In this document: piece after piece, positions 1 through 11,183 of the stretch | How the letters are laid out: the number at the start of each line of letters is the position of its first letter | How positions within the stretch are numbered: the first letter of the stretch is position 1 | Assembly: GCA_037355855.1 (NCBI GenBank) | Contig: CM074761.1 | Location: 620,001-684,000 of the forward strand | DNA length: 64,000 nucleotides | Origin: Pseudo-nitzschia pungens | Taxonomy: Eukaryota; Bacillariophyta; Bacillariophyceae; Bacillariales; Bacillariaceae | Reading direction: 5' to 3' | Notes under the pieces: generated by a model | Told to the model about the DNA's origin: nothing | Databases searched by the model: none | Seen by the model: only the letters and a program-made list of their open reading frames with translations | Translations under genes and position numbers: made by a program

Positions 1-878
1 CTTCTTGCCATCACCAGCAGTCCCCGTCCTCGTGCTGACTGATACTAGTAGTAGTACTAGTAGTATGACGACCTGACCAGCAAGAATGAGCGAGAGTGAG
101 ATGGTGGTCACGACTGCAGTGAGAGCTCCTGCTCATAAAGTCGTCCTGGTCCTCCTACTACTACTCCTCGTATGATAAAGCATGGTATCATGTAGCACTG
201 CAACATCTAGTAGTACTACTAGTACTAGCAAGAAGAAGTTAATCCTTGTACTACTTCTAGTAGTATGATCAAAATGCGGCTGCACCCTCGACGCAACCGG
301 CAATCGCTGAGTTAGAGTCAATCACAGTCCCAAATCAACGAAGGAAGAAGAAGAATGCCACAAATTCACAAATAGCAGCAAACTCGATGTGATGCTACTT
401 GTTCATCTCGTACTTAAAATGACAGTTTCAGTCATGAAGCAGTAGTGATGCCGCTCCATGCTTCACGAGTAGGAGGGGTATGGCTTTGGCAGCTAGTAGT
501 ACTACCAAGAGCTCTGGAACTCTTCCGCAGCAGCCATTGAAAACTAGTAATATTCGTAACTCTGATAATCAAAGCTCAAACCATCTATTATTTTTTGTTC
601 TCAAAAGAAAGATTTCATTTGATATGAATTACACCACGAACTGTAGTACATATCATGATAGTGTTTTGAATAGGATTCATTCATTTTGATGAACGAGGAC
701 TCAGAAAAAGTTCACGGCACAAACTCTACTAACACGGCACATCAACCAGTAAGCATTGCAATTTCAAATCCAAGTTAGAGAGATCATAACTCAATCTCTG
801 TATCATAGGTCCAACCGGACTGCTGTACACGAACCATATCAGAACTACCGAACTTACCTCGCATCCGCGGTCCTTCGT
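1..878. other. Intergenic, low-complexity triplet repeats
   Basis: No supported gene. Positions 40-75 and 150-265 are dense in TAG/CTA triplets forming short palindromes of the kind CTAGTACTAG. Similar islands recur elsewhere in the window (16.0, 19.6, 33.7, 36.9 and 37.15 kb). Short frames here have no recognisable protein features. The 3' end of the apyrase gene lies just downstream on the minus strand. Confidence 0.5.
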
Positions 879-3611
879 TCAGGTGTAAACGGAACCTTTT
901 CCGTCCTTTCTCAAGGCATCTTTTTCGGTGCCTCCATTTGCGTCATCGTCTTCATCGTAAATCTTTTCCAATTCTTGCAAGGTTTCCGTCATGGCATCAT
1001 CAGGAATCGCCATCGACCTGCGAAGCATCTCGTTGTCCGCAAGTCCCAGTTGTCCGAAAAACACAGATTGTCTTACTTTCTTGTTGAATCCCTTGCTCAG
1101 TCTCATGGCTAGCACAAATCCAACAGTCAATCCCACCAATGTGCACAATGCCATGTACAGAATAGTGAACAGCAAGTGACGTCCCGTAATCAAAAACTCG
1201 GGGTGAAAGTCCCATGGAACTAGAGTAATCGTGGTGCAACGTAAAACGACGATGGAACGAGCGCACGTGAGCAAATAGAGGCAATCAATCATTCGACACC
1301 AATTGATCCAACAGGATACTGTACTAGTGCCGAACTTACGTGTGTTGATTTCATAAAGCATGCATCCAAGAGCCCAGCCCAGTTTTTGCCCATTGATCAC
1401 ATCAACGGCATTGATTTCATAGTCGTCGCCAAACTCCCATCCATTCCGAATCATTTGATAGACATAGACGGAACGGAAACAAAGTTGTTTGAGAGTATCT
1501 TTATCGTCGATCGGATCATCCAGTTTCTTGTTGTAAGCTTTCAATTCTTTGTAAGTTAGACCGCAGACTCTTTCGGCGCCCTTTCCTATTTGGCTAACAG
1601 TAGCTAGTTCTCCGATCTGCAAAAATTCAAAGACGTCTGCAAAGTTGCTCGTAGCAATGAACATATCAATGTCTTTGTTTATTTGTGGCATTGGTGGCTG
1701 GTAAACACCCGCGTATCCACAGTTGCCATCCGTCTCAAAATTGCACCACTCCTTGTTTGCTTCTTTTCGTAGCAGTTTGAAGGAAAGATCGGAACACTTT
1801 TGGAAGTCGAATTCGTTTTGATTGTTGTTCATTGTTACGGTATAAGGTGTGCTTTCTGGGTGACTTCTCGCATACATTTGTCCCTTATCATTCAAATGAA
1901 TCCAAGACGAAAATTCGATAGAACTCCCAATCGGAAGGCAAGGGTTCGTGGCAGTTCCTTCCCAGTTTAGACGGGCATTTAGCCTTGACCACGCACCATT
2001 GATTCCGGAGTATAAATACGAGTGCACATAAACATTCCAGTGCCTTGATCCCCCAAGCTGCAACTTGAAAAGATTTGCCTAACAGATGCAACATAAAAAC
2101 CCCTCTGTGAGATCGCCAACTTTTTCGAACGACCGTCTGATCCGAGACATCATTGATAACGTCCACAACTCACCATAACATCTCTATGATTCTCGAACAC
2201 CGCAATTTGTGTGGATGCACCTCCCATCTCGAGCATACCATACGTAAGTTCTACCAAAAAATATTAAAATAACAGGAAAAGTTAGGGATACTCAATACGC
2301 GCAGACGAAGGAAAAGGATCCGAGAGAACACCATGCTGATACACCGCCGAATGGTACAGTAACGGACGTCGAGCACTTACTAGGATTATACGCTACTGCT
2401 CCCACTCCTTCGCTCGCGTCAATCAGAGTACCCTTGGCTGTGCGACGCCCGGGCAAAAGGAGTGAAATAAAGAAATATGTCAATTTGCCGTCAGTTAGAT
2501 TTGCCATATTGTTGCGTGCCCATCGCAAAGTAGTGCTTATAGGTCTTACCAAAATTTATACCGACCCATCCGTAAATGGCCTCTTCCTCTCCGCTGATCA
2601 CGCGGGCGCGTTCATCCTCGAAAGCAAAAGGATTGTACGTTTTGTTGTGGAAAAGTTTTCTCACACAATCCATAATGCGGACGCGTTCCGACTGAGGCAA
2701 GGTTCGCAATCCACCAGTTGCTTTCAGAAAAATGGGATACGTATGCCATTGATCCTCTTTCTCCTTCAACACCATTCTCGCAAAATCCAAGAGGGCACCG
2801 AGATAACCACCGATTGCTTCTTCTAGTTCATCGGGATCTTTGTGAAAGATAAAAACATCTAATCCGGGAGTATATTTATCCGTCCAACGACTGTTTGATG
2901 TCGGATACGACAATTTTTTTCCTTGCGCAACTTCCAACAAATCGTTCTCGTCAAGAAGAAAGCGCTTTTCTATTGTAAGTTATGCTTCTCCTCCAAGTTC
3001 TCTTCAGACCAGAAATTGAGCAGCCGTACGCATAGCTTACCTTATCCCACTCGTATATGTGAAGTCGAGTTCCTTGCTATAGCACGCGTTCAAGAAGCAT
3101 TTTGATAATTGTTGCGGAGAAACAGAAAACAGAAACAATAGAGTTGGAATCATATCTGTTGCTTCATAACGTTCCTTTCAATGGCACAGTGCAAACACCC
3201 AAGAAGAAGGACAGAAAAGGTGGAGTTACGTCGACGTACCGATCCAGCATCAATCATTATTCCATGTGTCGTATCTCCGCCAGCAAACGGGATATGTTTC
3301 TTTGGTTTCTTCCGCTTGATCTTGTACGGAATTATTTTCGTTTTGTTCGCAGATCCCTCTTTTTTCCAATGAATATCGATGGGGCCTTTTAGAAGTCTCG
3401 CGGTGTTGGCGTTCACAGTGATATCGTTTTCTTGAGTGTCAGCTTTGTCAGCTTGCTGGCGTATGATGTGAAGATCCCATGATTTGCGATCTTCTAATGG
3501 ATGCTTGCCTCCAACGTAAAATGCAGTGGATAGCGTAGAATCGACCATGTCGACAACCATAGCGATGGCCAATAAGCTACAGGCAAACTTCATTGTGGTT
3601 TTACGATGCAA
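879..3611 (-). CDS. GDA1/CD39-family apyrase (nucleoside phosphatase), 7 exons
   Basis: Membrane-linked ecto- or lumenal nucleoside tri/diphosphatase. Exons on the minus strand: 3240-3611, 3041-3076, 2550-2969, 2381-2437, 2174-2250, 1340-2078 and 879-1219, all with GT-AG borders. The apyrase conserved regions appear in order. ACR1 (DAGS then QGTR) is split by intron 1. ACR2 is KATGGLRTLP, ACR3 is ISGEEEAIYGW, ACR4 is YGMLEMGGASTQ (after intron 4), and ACR5 is GQKLGWALG. An N-terminal signal peptide (MKFACSLLAIAM..., from the second Met) and one C-terminal membrane helix near 1080-1170 are present, with an acidic tail. Predicted length is about 680 residues, longer than typical NTPDases because of about 110 extra N-terminal residues. 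The exon 2/exon 3 junction (2970-3040) is one base out of frame with canonical borders: the AAAA at the start of exon 3 would need one more A. The last intron (1220-1339) is 120 nt and has no stop in frame. Family call is firm; substrate and topology are inferred. Confidence 0.88.
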
Positions 3612-4860
3612 AGACTGATCAATTGAATTACAAGTCTATGGCGTTCAGAGGGAAAAATCGATTTCCTACTCATACAAGTGTCAATTGAATATCCTGTCTT
3701 GAAGGTTCGGAGGATCTGGAAAGAAGGCATCCGACATTCCGAATTGCACATCAAAAAATAGAATCATGATGTATTTGGAATGATGGAGTCAGTCATAAGT
3801 TACCGTACGGTACGATACTCACATCTTCTTTCGACAACAACGGAAGAATTCCATGGCAGGATCTTGAGATAGGATCCATCTTCGACTCACCTACCCTACC
3901 AAAGGTAGCATCTACTACGTAGTACGTGTAGCATCATCTCTTATTATTATTTTTTTGATCATGCTCATTGTTGAAGTACAAAACGTGACCCGCGGCGATC
4001 TTCTCTTGTCAGATGTTATTCTCCACATGCTCCGCGACCACCCAGTTTCTGCAACCGTTGTTATGATCATTGTCAGCACCAGATTGCAACTTCGCCTCTT
4101 TGGTCGCAGATTCGAAAGCAGTGGATTTCTTTAGTTGCAGAGACAATAATTATTCCGTATCTTCTGTTTAAACCTTCTGGGATACTAAGTAACTTACGCG
4201 TTGGCGCGCTTTCGGACATGACTGCCACTACCTCATCATAAGTACGGTATTGTGTCACTATCAGTACAGGTACCGGTAAGGTTATTCTACTACAGGTAAG
4301 GTTACTAGGTATGTTGGAATACAATACGGTATGAATGATGCGCATGCTCTATTTTTGATTTTTGTTGAGGTTTGAGGTTGTGGTCAACGCTTAGTTCTTG
4401 TCTTACGACTACAGCATTCATATCGACATTACGCATTCATACCTTTAGTGGAATGTGAAATCCGATACAAGGTAGGATAGTATGAAGATGTTCCATGTGT
4501 AACCTCATTCGTGTACTAAACAAACCGGTCTGTCGTAGGTCCTAGCTTTGACTTCCGAACTTCAAGTTGAAAATTTCATCGTATTTCGCATCATCGTCCC
4601 GGTATCATTGTCGAATTTTTCTTTTCCAACAGACAAGGTTTACTTGTACTGTACCGGATGCCAATTTGCTGTTGACAACAACAATAACTACAGTTCTTCG
4701 ACCAGTCGATTACCACCGCCACTATTTGTTCGACCAGTACGCCATCCATAAGATAAACAGGGAACTATTCCATCACACTCAAACTAAGGACTGTTCGCAA
4801 CTGCCGCACCTTCTCTTCTAATCCACATATCAGGGCAACGAAAAGAATCCACTCGAAATC
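3612..4860. other. Intergenic region
   Basis: About 1.25 kb between the divergently transcribed apyrase and PPR genes, so it presumably holds both promoters. It contains palindromic TACCGTA, TACGTAGTACGTA and GGTAAGGTTA motifs (about 3800-3835, 3905-3930, 4235-4330). No convincing coding frame or RNA gene was seen. Confidence 0.4.
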
Positions 4861-7491
4861 ATGCTGAAAATTACCACTCAAGCGTTGACGATCGTATTGC
4901 TTCGAGCAACTTTTCACCATGGATTTGTTCCAAATCTACATCCGCACCAGTTCGTCGGACGAATGAATACGAGAGACACGCAGATAAGGACTTTCTCCAC
5001 TATGCTCTCCAAATCCGAGCTGGGTGTTGCCAGCGTCGACAGTGAAAATGAATTTGGCATCGATATGACGACAACGGAAGCTGAAGATCACGGAGAAATG
5101 ATGGAAGAAATAACACGCCAGATTTTGAGTGACGAGGAGGAAGGCATCGAATCGACGATATTGACAACAAACATCATTCTGTCCGTGTTAAGCCATCACA
5201 GTAACTTAGAAACGGTGAGCGGGGCCGAAACGATCGAAAAAATCTTAGATCGGCTGGAAACACTCTCAGATAGCGACAGAAATCACTCCTACACGCTCCA
5301 TTGTGGACATTACACAATTGCAGTTACGGCTTGGTCAAAATCTGGACATCCAAGGTCTGCTGAGAAAGCTACTCAGGTTGTGAATAGGATGAAGGAACGC
5401 AACATTAAAATCAATGAGGTCACTTACAATACTTGGATGAATGCTTACGTGATCCAGAACGACATCTCTAAGGTGGAAGAAATTCTGCTGGACATGGAGG
5501 AGAAAATCCCAAATGAGATACGGGTTAAAGATTACAACGTCCTTATCTTAGCAAATGCTCGCCAGGGTCGAGCAAAGGAAGCCGAGCAGATTGTCAAGAA
5601 AATGGTGGATAGGTACAGTTCGGGGGAATCAGATATTCTACCGGATTTGATTTCATACTCAATGCTATTGGAAGCATGGTCTAAATCAGATGAAGAAGGA
5701 CGAGGAGTGCGTGCCGAAACCATTCTCGACTCGATCGAAGAACGGCAACTATCCTTTGACACAGAGGCTTACGATTATCCCGAATCGACAATCTCTGCTA
5801 CTTATGTCGCGGCGATGCGCGCTGTAATTCACAGCGGAGAGAAAAATATCATCGAACGAGTCGAAAAGATTTATGAACGCATCCTCGACCGGGGGCTTGT
5901 TCCTGATGCGTACGTCTATGCAACTTTATTAGATGCGTATGCAACAACCCATCCTGCTGATGCGCTAGAAAGAGTGCCAGAAATCCTTGCTCGAATGAAA
6001 GAAAATCTTACCGACATTGGCTTTGAAGATGAGACTGTTGTGTACAATACAGCGCTAAATGTGTTGAAAGAGAGTCGACAACACGATTCTGTTGCACAGG
6101 CCGAGGAACTCTTCCAAAGGATGAAGTCACAAGGGATGGTTGACGAGGTTACTTACGGGACAATGATTGCTTTGTATGCCAATAAGAGAGGGGGGAAAAT
6201 CGATCCTTCGGCGGAGCGCGCAGAAGAGTTATTGAATGAAATGAACAACCAAGAAGGCTTCGAGGCTAGCACTCAGCACATGAACAGCGCAATGAACTCT
6301 CTGGTACAAGCAGGAAACGTTGGCAAAGCTTCCGATTTGTTAGATCAAATGGAAGAAGAATACAGAAACGGTAACGAATCGATGGGACCAAACGTGGTTT
6401 CGTATGCGACATTGATGAATGGGTGGGTCAAGTCCAACGATCCCGAAAAATCAAAGCAAACACAAGCAGTATTCGATAGGATGACTTCGATGTTCGAGTC
6501 TGGGAATGAAGCCGCGAAGCCTAATTTTATCAGCTACGTTACCCTTGTTGATTGCGTTGTGAAATCTGGCGAGGTTGGAGCTGCTGAACGCGCGGAAGAA
6601 ATCGTGAGAAAAATGCACGAGAGCTACAAACGAGGTGAATCGGAAGTCAAACCGAATGCTCAAATAATCTCAACCGTCATCGATTGTTGGAGCAAATCCG
6701 GACACCACGATGCTGGTGAACGTGCAGAAACTTTACTGAATTGGCTGTTTGAAATCTACGACGAAGATCAAGACCCTCAACTGCTACCAAGCGCATATCA
6801 GTTTACATCTGGTACGTAAGGATGTCAAACGCCAGCGAAACCGACTCAGAATGCCTCATGGCGAGTTTGTATGGATCTGTCTTTAGCTCACCTATCCTTA
6901 CAATGGAACATTGTTGTTCTTCTATCTCTTTGTATCACAGCCATAACCGCATGGGCAAAGTCCAGAAAATTTGGAAAGGCAACTCGTGCGGAGGCCATAT
7001 TGAACAAGATGAAAGCACTCTTTGATTCGGGTGTCATCAAATCGCCGCCCAACACATACTGCTATACAGCTGTCATCAATGCCTGTGCATACACCGAACG
7101 AGATGCCATCGAGCGACGAGATGCATTGCAGGTGTTCGTCAAAACCTACAAGGAGATGATCGGCAAAGAAGACGTTGTTCCCAACCACGTGACATTCGCT
7201 ACGGTGTTGACGGCGCTTCGAAACCTCCTCCCGGCAGACGAGAAGAGAACCGCCGCAGTGAAAACCGTATTCGAAAAGTGTATCGAGATGGGCATGTGCG
7301 ATCACCTCGTCATGAAGCGACTACAATCAATTCTGAACACGGAACAGCTGATAGGACTCGTTGGTGCCGAACGAGTGGATAAAAACGGAGTCGTTCAAAT
7401 GTCACAATTACCTGCGGATTGGACCCGTCATATTCCATCAAAAAGAAAGAATTCGTACACCTCCAAAAAGGGATCAAATCGAACAAGATAA
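4861..7491 (+). CDS. Pentatricopeptide repeat (PPR) protein, organelle-type
   Basis: Predicted 833-residue RNA-binding helical-repeat protein, the kind that processes or stabilises organellar transcripts. Exon 1 is 4861-6811 and exon 2 is 6941-7491. The intron (6812-6940) has GTACGT and CACAG borders and keeps the frame through the PPR motif ending in AITAWAKS. From about residue 100 to the end there are repeated 35-residue helix-turn-helix units with signatures such as TYNTWMNAY, SYSMLLEAWSKS, VYATLLDAYA, TYGTMIALYA, SYATLMNGWVKS and CYTAVINACAY. The N-terminus is hydrophobic and basic and includes a Gly-Phe-Val-Pro junction near residues 21-24. This resembles a diatom plastid presequence but could be mitochondrial. 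No catalytic domain (DYW, SMR) is visible. The RNA target cannot be read from the sequence. Confidence 0.9.
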
Positions 7492-7822
7492 TTTTTGGAA
7501 TACAAACATAGAATACTTTCTTCAAACTGTATGCTTCGCGCTTTCTTAGATACGATCAGACGCAAAGCGATGGTTGCCTTGGCTATGACCATTATATACA
7601 TATTTTTGCCTTCCTGCAGAGTATCTGTCGGCGATGCGGATTGCAAATCAGTGCTCAAAGCATACGCACCACCTAATTCCAATCGACAAGATACATATCA
7701 GCTTCATCCAATGGCTTTCAGACTTCACAGCACGGTTTCGATCATCGAGGCGAATATCACCATAAGAAGCGAAATGAAAATACTACTCTAAGAAAATTGA
7801 GCATGTTTCCATCTCTGAGAAG
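7492..7822. other. Short intergenic gap between convergent genes
   Basis: The 331 bases between the 3' ends of the PPR gene (+) and the fibrillin gene (-). It should hold both 3' untranslated regions. No conserved frame was seen. Confidence 0.4.
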
Positions 7823-8702
7823 TTAGGGTTCCACCAAATCCTTGTTTCTCGTCAACACGAACAGACTTCCTCTGTTCCCTCTCCCGATTCGAATTTCCTC
7901 ATCGATGTAGGTTGTTTCGAGCCATCCGCCGGCCTTGAGGCCGCCTTTCAAGAACGCACGCAGGGCAAACAGAAAACTAAAGTCGATCACGGAACCATTC
8001 TTGAGGGTCAGGGTTCCCTGCTCGAACGAAGCGATGATGCGATTGGGAACGGAATCGATCTCGAAAAATCCCTTGACCTGGATGGTTCCGAAGTCTTGTT
8101 CCACGGCATTGGCGAAACAACTTGTCCTCCACCCCTATGGTCTGCGTCGTTAGTTTTTTGGACGTGTCCACGCTGAACAGGCCGAGAAAGGAAACGGAGC
8201 CCTCGTTTTTGGCCTGCCGGCTGTCGAGTTTCTTGGTGATGGAGCTTTCTTCGGGTGTCCACGGCTTGATGTCCTTCTCCATGTCCACTCCCTCGGGTTC
8301 GGAGGGCTGCGTGTATTGGAGGTACCACGTACCGTCCACGATTTTCGCTTCCGTGGGATCCGTCAGGAGGGTATTGCTCACGGGTGCATTGGTTTCCAAA
8401 TAGTCGACGAGGCCCAACACCCGTATCTGTGTCTCCAGCGACGAGTCTTTCCCATTGTTTGTGCTGGATATCGTGCCCAGCAGTTCTTTCTTGGCCGACT
8501 GTACCTTCTGGGCTGCGGCGTTGCTGTTTCCGGCACCCGGAAACGAAATGGTTGGCGGGGAGGATCCGAATCTCGACAGGACCTTTCCGATCTCAAAGGA
8601 AGTGCAGGTCTGGGGTGAGAGGAACACACCCAGCGCGACAACGAGGGCCGAGGCCAGAGGGCACCGGATAAACAGGTTTGCTCTTCGTACACTGCTTTTC
8701 AT
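7823..8702 (-). CDS. Plastid lipid-associated protein / fibrillin (PAP family), frame interrupted
   Basis: Fibrillins bind lipids in plastoglobules and thylakoids. The N-terminus (MKSSVRRANLF..., hydrophobic residues about 13-30, then TCTSFEIG) fits an ER signal plus plastid import junction before a Phe. The mature part has the PAP pattern: RVLGLVDYLETNAP, then DGTWYLQYT, then FFEIDSVPNRI and FEQGTLTL, and a C-terminal DEEIRIGRGNRGSLFVL. The frame breaks once near 8115-8120. Reading runs to VEDKLF in one frame and resumes as NAVEQDFG in the next, which needs one surplus base to be skipped, simplest as one C of the CC in the TTTCGCCAATG context. With that, 292 residues result. There is no room for an intron. 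Either a consensus error, a true frameshift or +1 recoding. Family call is good; the exact lipid role is unknown. Confidence 0.75.
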
Positions 8703-9097
8703 TTCGTTCTGTTACTGTTTGTTTGGTTAGTCTCCAGAATTTATAGTGACCTCTATGTTTGTTCGATGTCTTTGGTTGTGTTGTTGAAGATACCTCAGAA
8801 TTATTTCCGCTGCGGTTGAGGGTGGAAAGGTACTACTACCCGTAGTACAAGTACCAGGTACCGTACTCGTATCGTACTTCGTTGAACTGAATGAATCATT
8901 CCCACGATGATGTGTGATGATGATGTGATGCAGTTTGAAGTTTCGAGAAATTATTTTTTTCAAATTCCAGAATTAAGGGTAAGGTAATCTTATTGTCTTT
9001 GCGGTACTGCCAACGACATCATATGCTTATTACAAGGAGAAGGTAATATACCTACATGCACTCCAATCATCGCACATCGCATGCCCCAGGTTTTTGG

Positions 9098-9130
9098 CAC
9101 GTGACGTTTCGCGCCAAATCAGATGACGTC
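9098..9130. promoter_or_regulatory. Clustered G-box, CRE-like and E2F-like sites
   Basis: Within 33 bases lie CACGTG (9098-9103, G/E-box), TGACGT (9102-9107), TTTCGCGCCAAA (9107-9118, matching the E2F/DP consensus in reverse) and TGACGTC (9124-9130, CRE). The cluster is about 400 bases upstream of the fibrillin start and 590 upstream of the earliest possible phytochelatin synthase start. CRE-like elements are known in light- and CO2-responsive diatom promoters. A role here is inference from site density only. Confidence 0.3.
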
Positions 9131-9330
9131 GGTGCCTCCGCCTCGTCCCGATATTCCATTTCTCGAGCCCAAAGCTTACATTAAGGTTAGAAATAAGGTA
9201 TTTTCATCCTTTTTTTCATTCACACACTGAACACGAACCAACCAACCTCTCTTGTTGACGAGAAACGATGAAAGCGATGCGACGCGATTTTCCGGCAAAA
9301 ATACCGTACCGTACGGACGCTAACCTTACC

Positions 9331-9364
9331 TGTACTTGTACTTGTACTCGTACTCGTACTCGTA
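9331..9364 (+). repeat. Hexanucleotide microsatellite (TACTTG/TACTCG)n
   Basis: About five and a half tandem six-base units, first TACTTG and then TACTCG. Not in a gene. Confidence 0.8.
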
Positions 9365-9690
9365 ATTCGATTCGGCGTGTCCGCACCATGCAAACGGGAA
9401 TTCACATGCGGCAAGCATGAAACATCAATCAAACGTTTCCAAAACAGCAGTGCCTGACAGTAGAGATACCTTCATCACAACGTACTTGCGGAGTGGAAAC
9501 CACTAGACCAACAAAAGAAATCCAAGGATACCATACATTCCGAATTTGGCGCCAACCAATCGACTTCCCAAACAACAGAATAGTTCGATGTGCTGATTAG
9601 ATTTGGGTTTGCCTCATTGATCGTTCTCAGTTCGCAGCAATCTACTTCGAACCAGCGAAAGAATATACTGCACCATACAAGGCCGGTAGG

Positions 9691-10242
9691 ATGATGAATT
9701 CGCGAACCATAATTCGGAAAGTCCGATCGCGGGCGGCATTCTATTCCACTTCGGCGTCTCCGTCGGGTCCACCGTTGCCGTCTTGTTCGGCTTCCTCGTG
9801 CGCGGAAGGACTCGCGAGCGCTGCGTCGCAACGAGAAACCACGGGCATGAATTCCGGTGCAACCAATGCGAGCAGCCGTTCGTGCCACGCTCCAAACAAT
9901 GCCGGAAGCGCGGATGCAAAGCACAAACGCCCTTTTTCTTCCGTTGCAGTATACCATCATTATGACGATGTGCAGGAACACTATCACGGAGCGGACCTGG
10001 ACAACTTTTTGAACAACGTCAACCGAAACCTCGATTCGACAGCGGACAAAACGCAGCCGCTGCGCGAATACCAATCCATGCACCGTCGGCGAGGGTTGAA
10101 CACACACAATCCGAACGACTGGAAACCGGGGACGAACCGAAACAACGGAGACAGAACGATCAATGGCAATGGCAATGGCAATGGCAGTTGCTGTTACTCT
10201 CTCAACAACGCAAACCAAATGCCTGCGGTTTCCGTGCGGTAG
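9691..10242 (+). CDS. Possible N-terminal extension of phytochelatin synthase (other frame)
   Basis: An open frame of 183 codons that overlaps the start of the phytochelatin synthase frame and is offset from it by one base. Part of it looks coding: residues around 85-125 read YHHYDDVQEHYHGADLDNFLNN, and the beginning (MMNSRTIIRKVRSRAAFYSTSAS) resembles a mitochondrial presequence. It ends in an Asn-Gly tract where the DNA is an (ATGGCA)n-like microsatellite at 10162-10185. The same repeat reads Met-Ala in the next frame. It may be the true N-terminus joined by a single-base shift, or chance. No homolog is recognised for this part alone. Confidence 0.35.
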   Translation: MMNSRTIIRKVRSRAAFYSTSASPSGPPLPSCSASSCAEGLASAASQRETTGMNSGATNASSRSCHAPNNAGSADAKHKRPFSSVAVYHHYDDVQEHYHGADLDNFLNNVNRNLDSTADKTQPLREYQSMHRRRGLNTHNPNDWKPGTNRNNGDRTINGNGNGNGSCCYSLNNANQMPAVSVR

Positions 10243-11183
10243 CAATCAACACGAGGACGAGACAAACAGCCTTCCCCCGCCCCTGCCGGAGCCAAAATAC
10301 TCGGTCCACAAGCGTGTCCTGCCCCCCGACCTGACCGCTTTTTCGTCGCCGCAGGGCAAGCGATATCTGGTGGAGGCGTTTGCGGAGGGGACGGCGGAAT
10401 CCTACTGGAAGCTCACGGAGCATTTTGTCAACCAATCCGATCCCGCCTTTTGCGGGGTCACCACGCTGCTGATGTGTCTCAACGCCATGTGCATCGACCC
10501 AAACATTCGGTGGCGGGGCGGCTGGAGATTCTACGGAAACGAAGACGTCCTCCTGAACCGATGCTGTTTCAGCGCGGAACGGCATCCGTCGCCAGGGGAT
10601 CGTCATGGAAGACTTTGCTCGGTTGGGCCGGTGCCAGGGCCTGACCGTCCAGCTGAAACGACCGATCTCTGTGGGCGACGGAAACAATTATCGCGAGACG
10701 AAGAATAATGGCCACAGGAATGGCGCGGCGCGATCGTCCTTTTCCCTCGAAGACTTTCGGAGCGACATTCGTTCCATACTCTCCGATGCGAGGGCCAACC
10801 AGCAACCGATCTTGGTCGTCTCGTTTTCGAGAGCCGCGCTGGGACAGACCGGGGATGGTCACTTTTCTCCCATTGCGGCGTACCACGAAGAAACCGATCG
10901 GGTGTTGGTCCTCGACGTTGCGCGGTTCAAGTACGCCCCCTATTGGGTGGGCGTCGACCAACTCTTCGAATCGATGAGGGAAAACGATTCCGTCACCCAC
11001 AAACCGAGGGGGTGGTTCGTCTTGTCGCCCCCCAAGAACCACGAATGCATACACGACGAGCACGGACAAGAAGCCCGGCGACCGATCGAATTCGTGCCCA
11101 AGGTGGGAGAGCCGGAAGCTTGTCCGATCTCCGACATCAAGGTGCACTTTTGCAAAGGAAATCTGAATCCCGTTTCGGGATAG
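10163..11183 (+). CDS. Phytochelatin synthase, short form, one frame interruption
   Basis: Glutathione gamma-glutamylcysteinyl transpeptidase that makes metal-chelating phytochelatins from glutathione. Family landmarks: FSSPQGKRYLVEAFAEGTAESYW, then SDPAFCGVTTLLMCLNA with the catalytic Cys, RGGWRFY, GDGHFSPIAAYH with the catalytic His, and LDVARFKYAPYWV with the catalytic Asp. The reading frame breaks once near 10570-10590. The first frame ends usefully at NRCCFSAER and the next resumes as IRRQGIVMEDFARL. Spacing to the known family matches exactly if one base is skipped, simplest as one G of GG in GAACGGCATCC. That gives 339 residues. The protein stops soon after the catalytic domain, so the Cys-rich C-terminal domain of plant enzymes is short or absent. 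Start uncertain: Met at 10163, or within the upstream frame. Confidence 0.85.

Larger units (their letters stand above)
8703..9690. other. Intergenic region between divergent genes
   Basis: Separates the fibrillin gene (-) from the phytochelatin synthase locus (+). It contains a compact cluster of G-box, CRE-like and E2F-like sites at 9098-9130 (listed separately), a hexanucleotide repeat at 9331-9364, and several TACCGTA/TAAGGTTA-type motifs (about 8850-8880, 8975-9000, 9180-9200, 9300-9330). No coding frame is supported. Confidence 0.4.
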
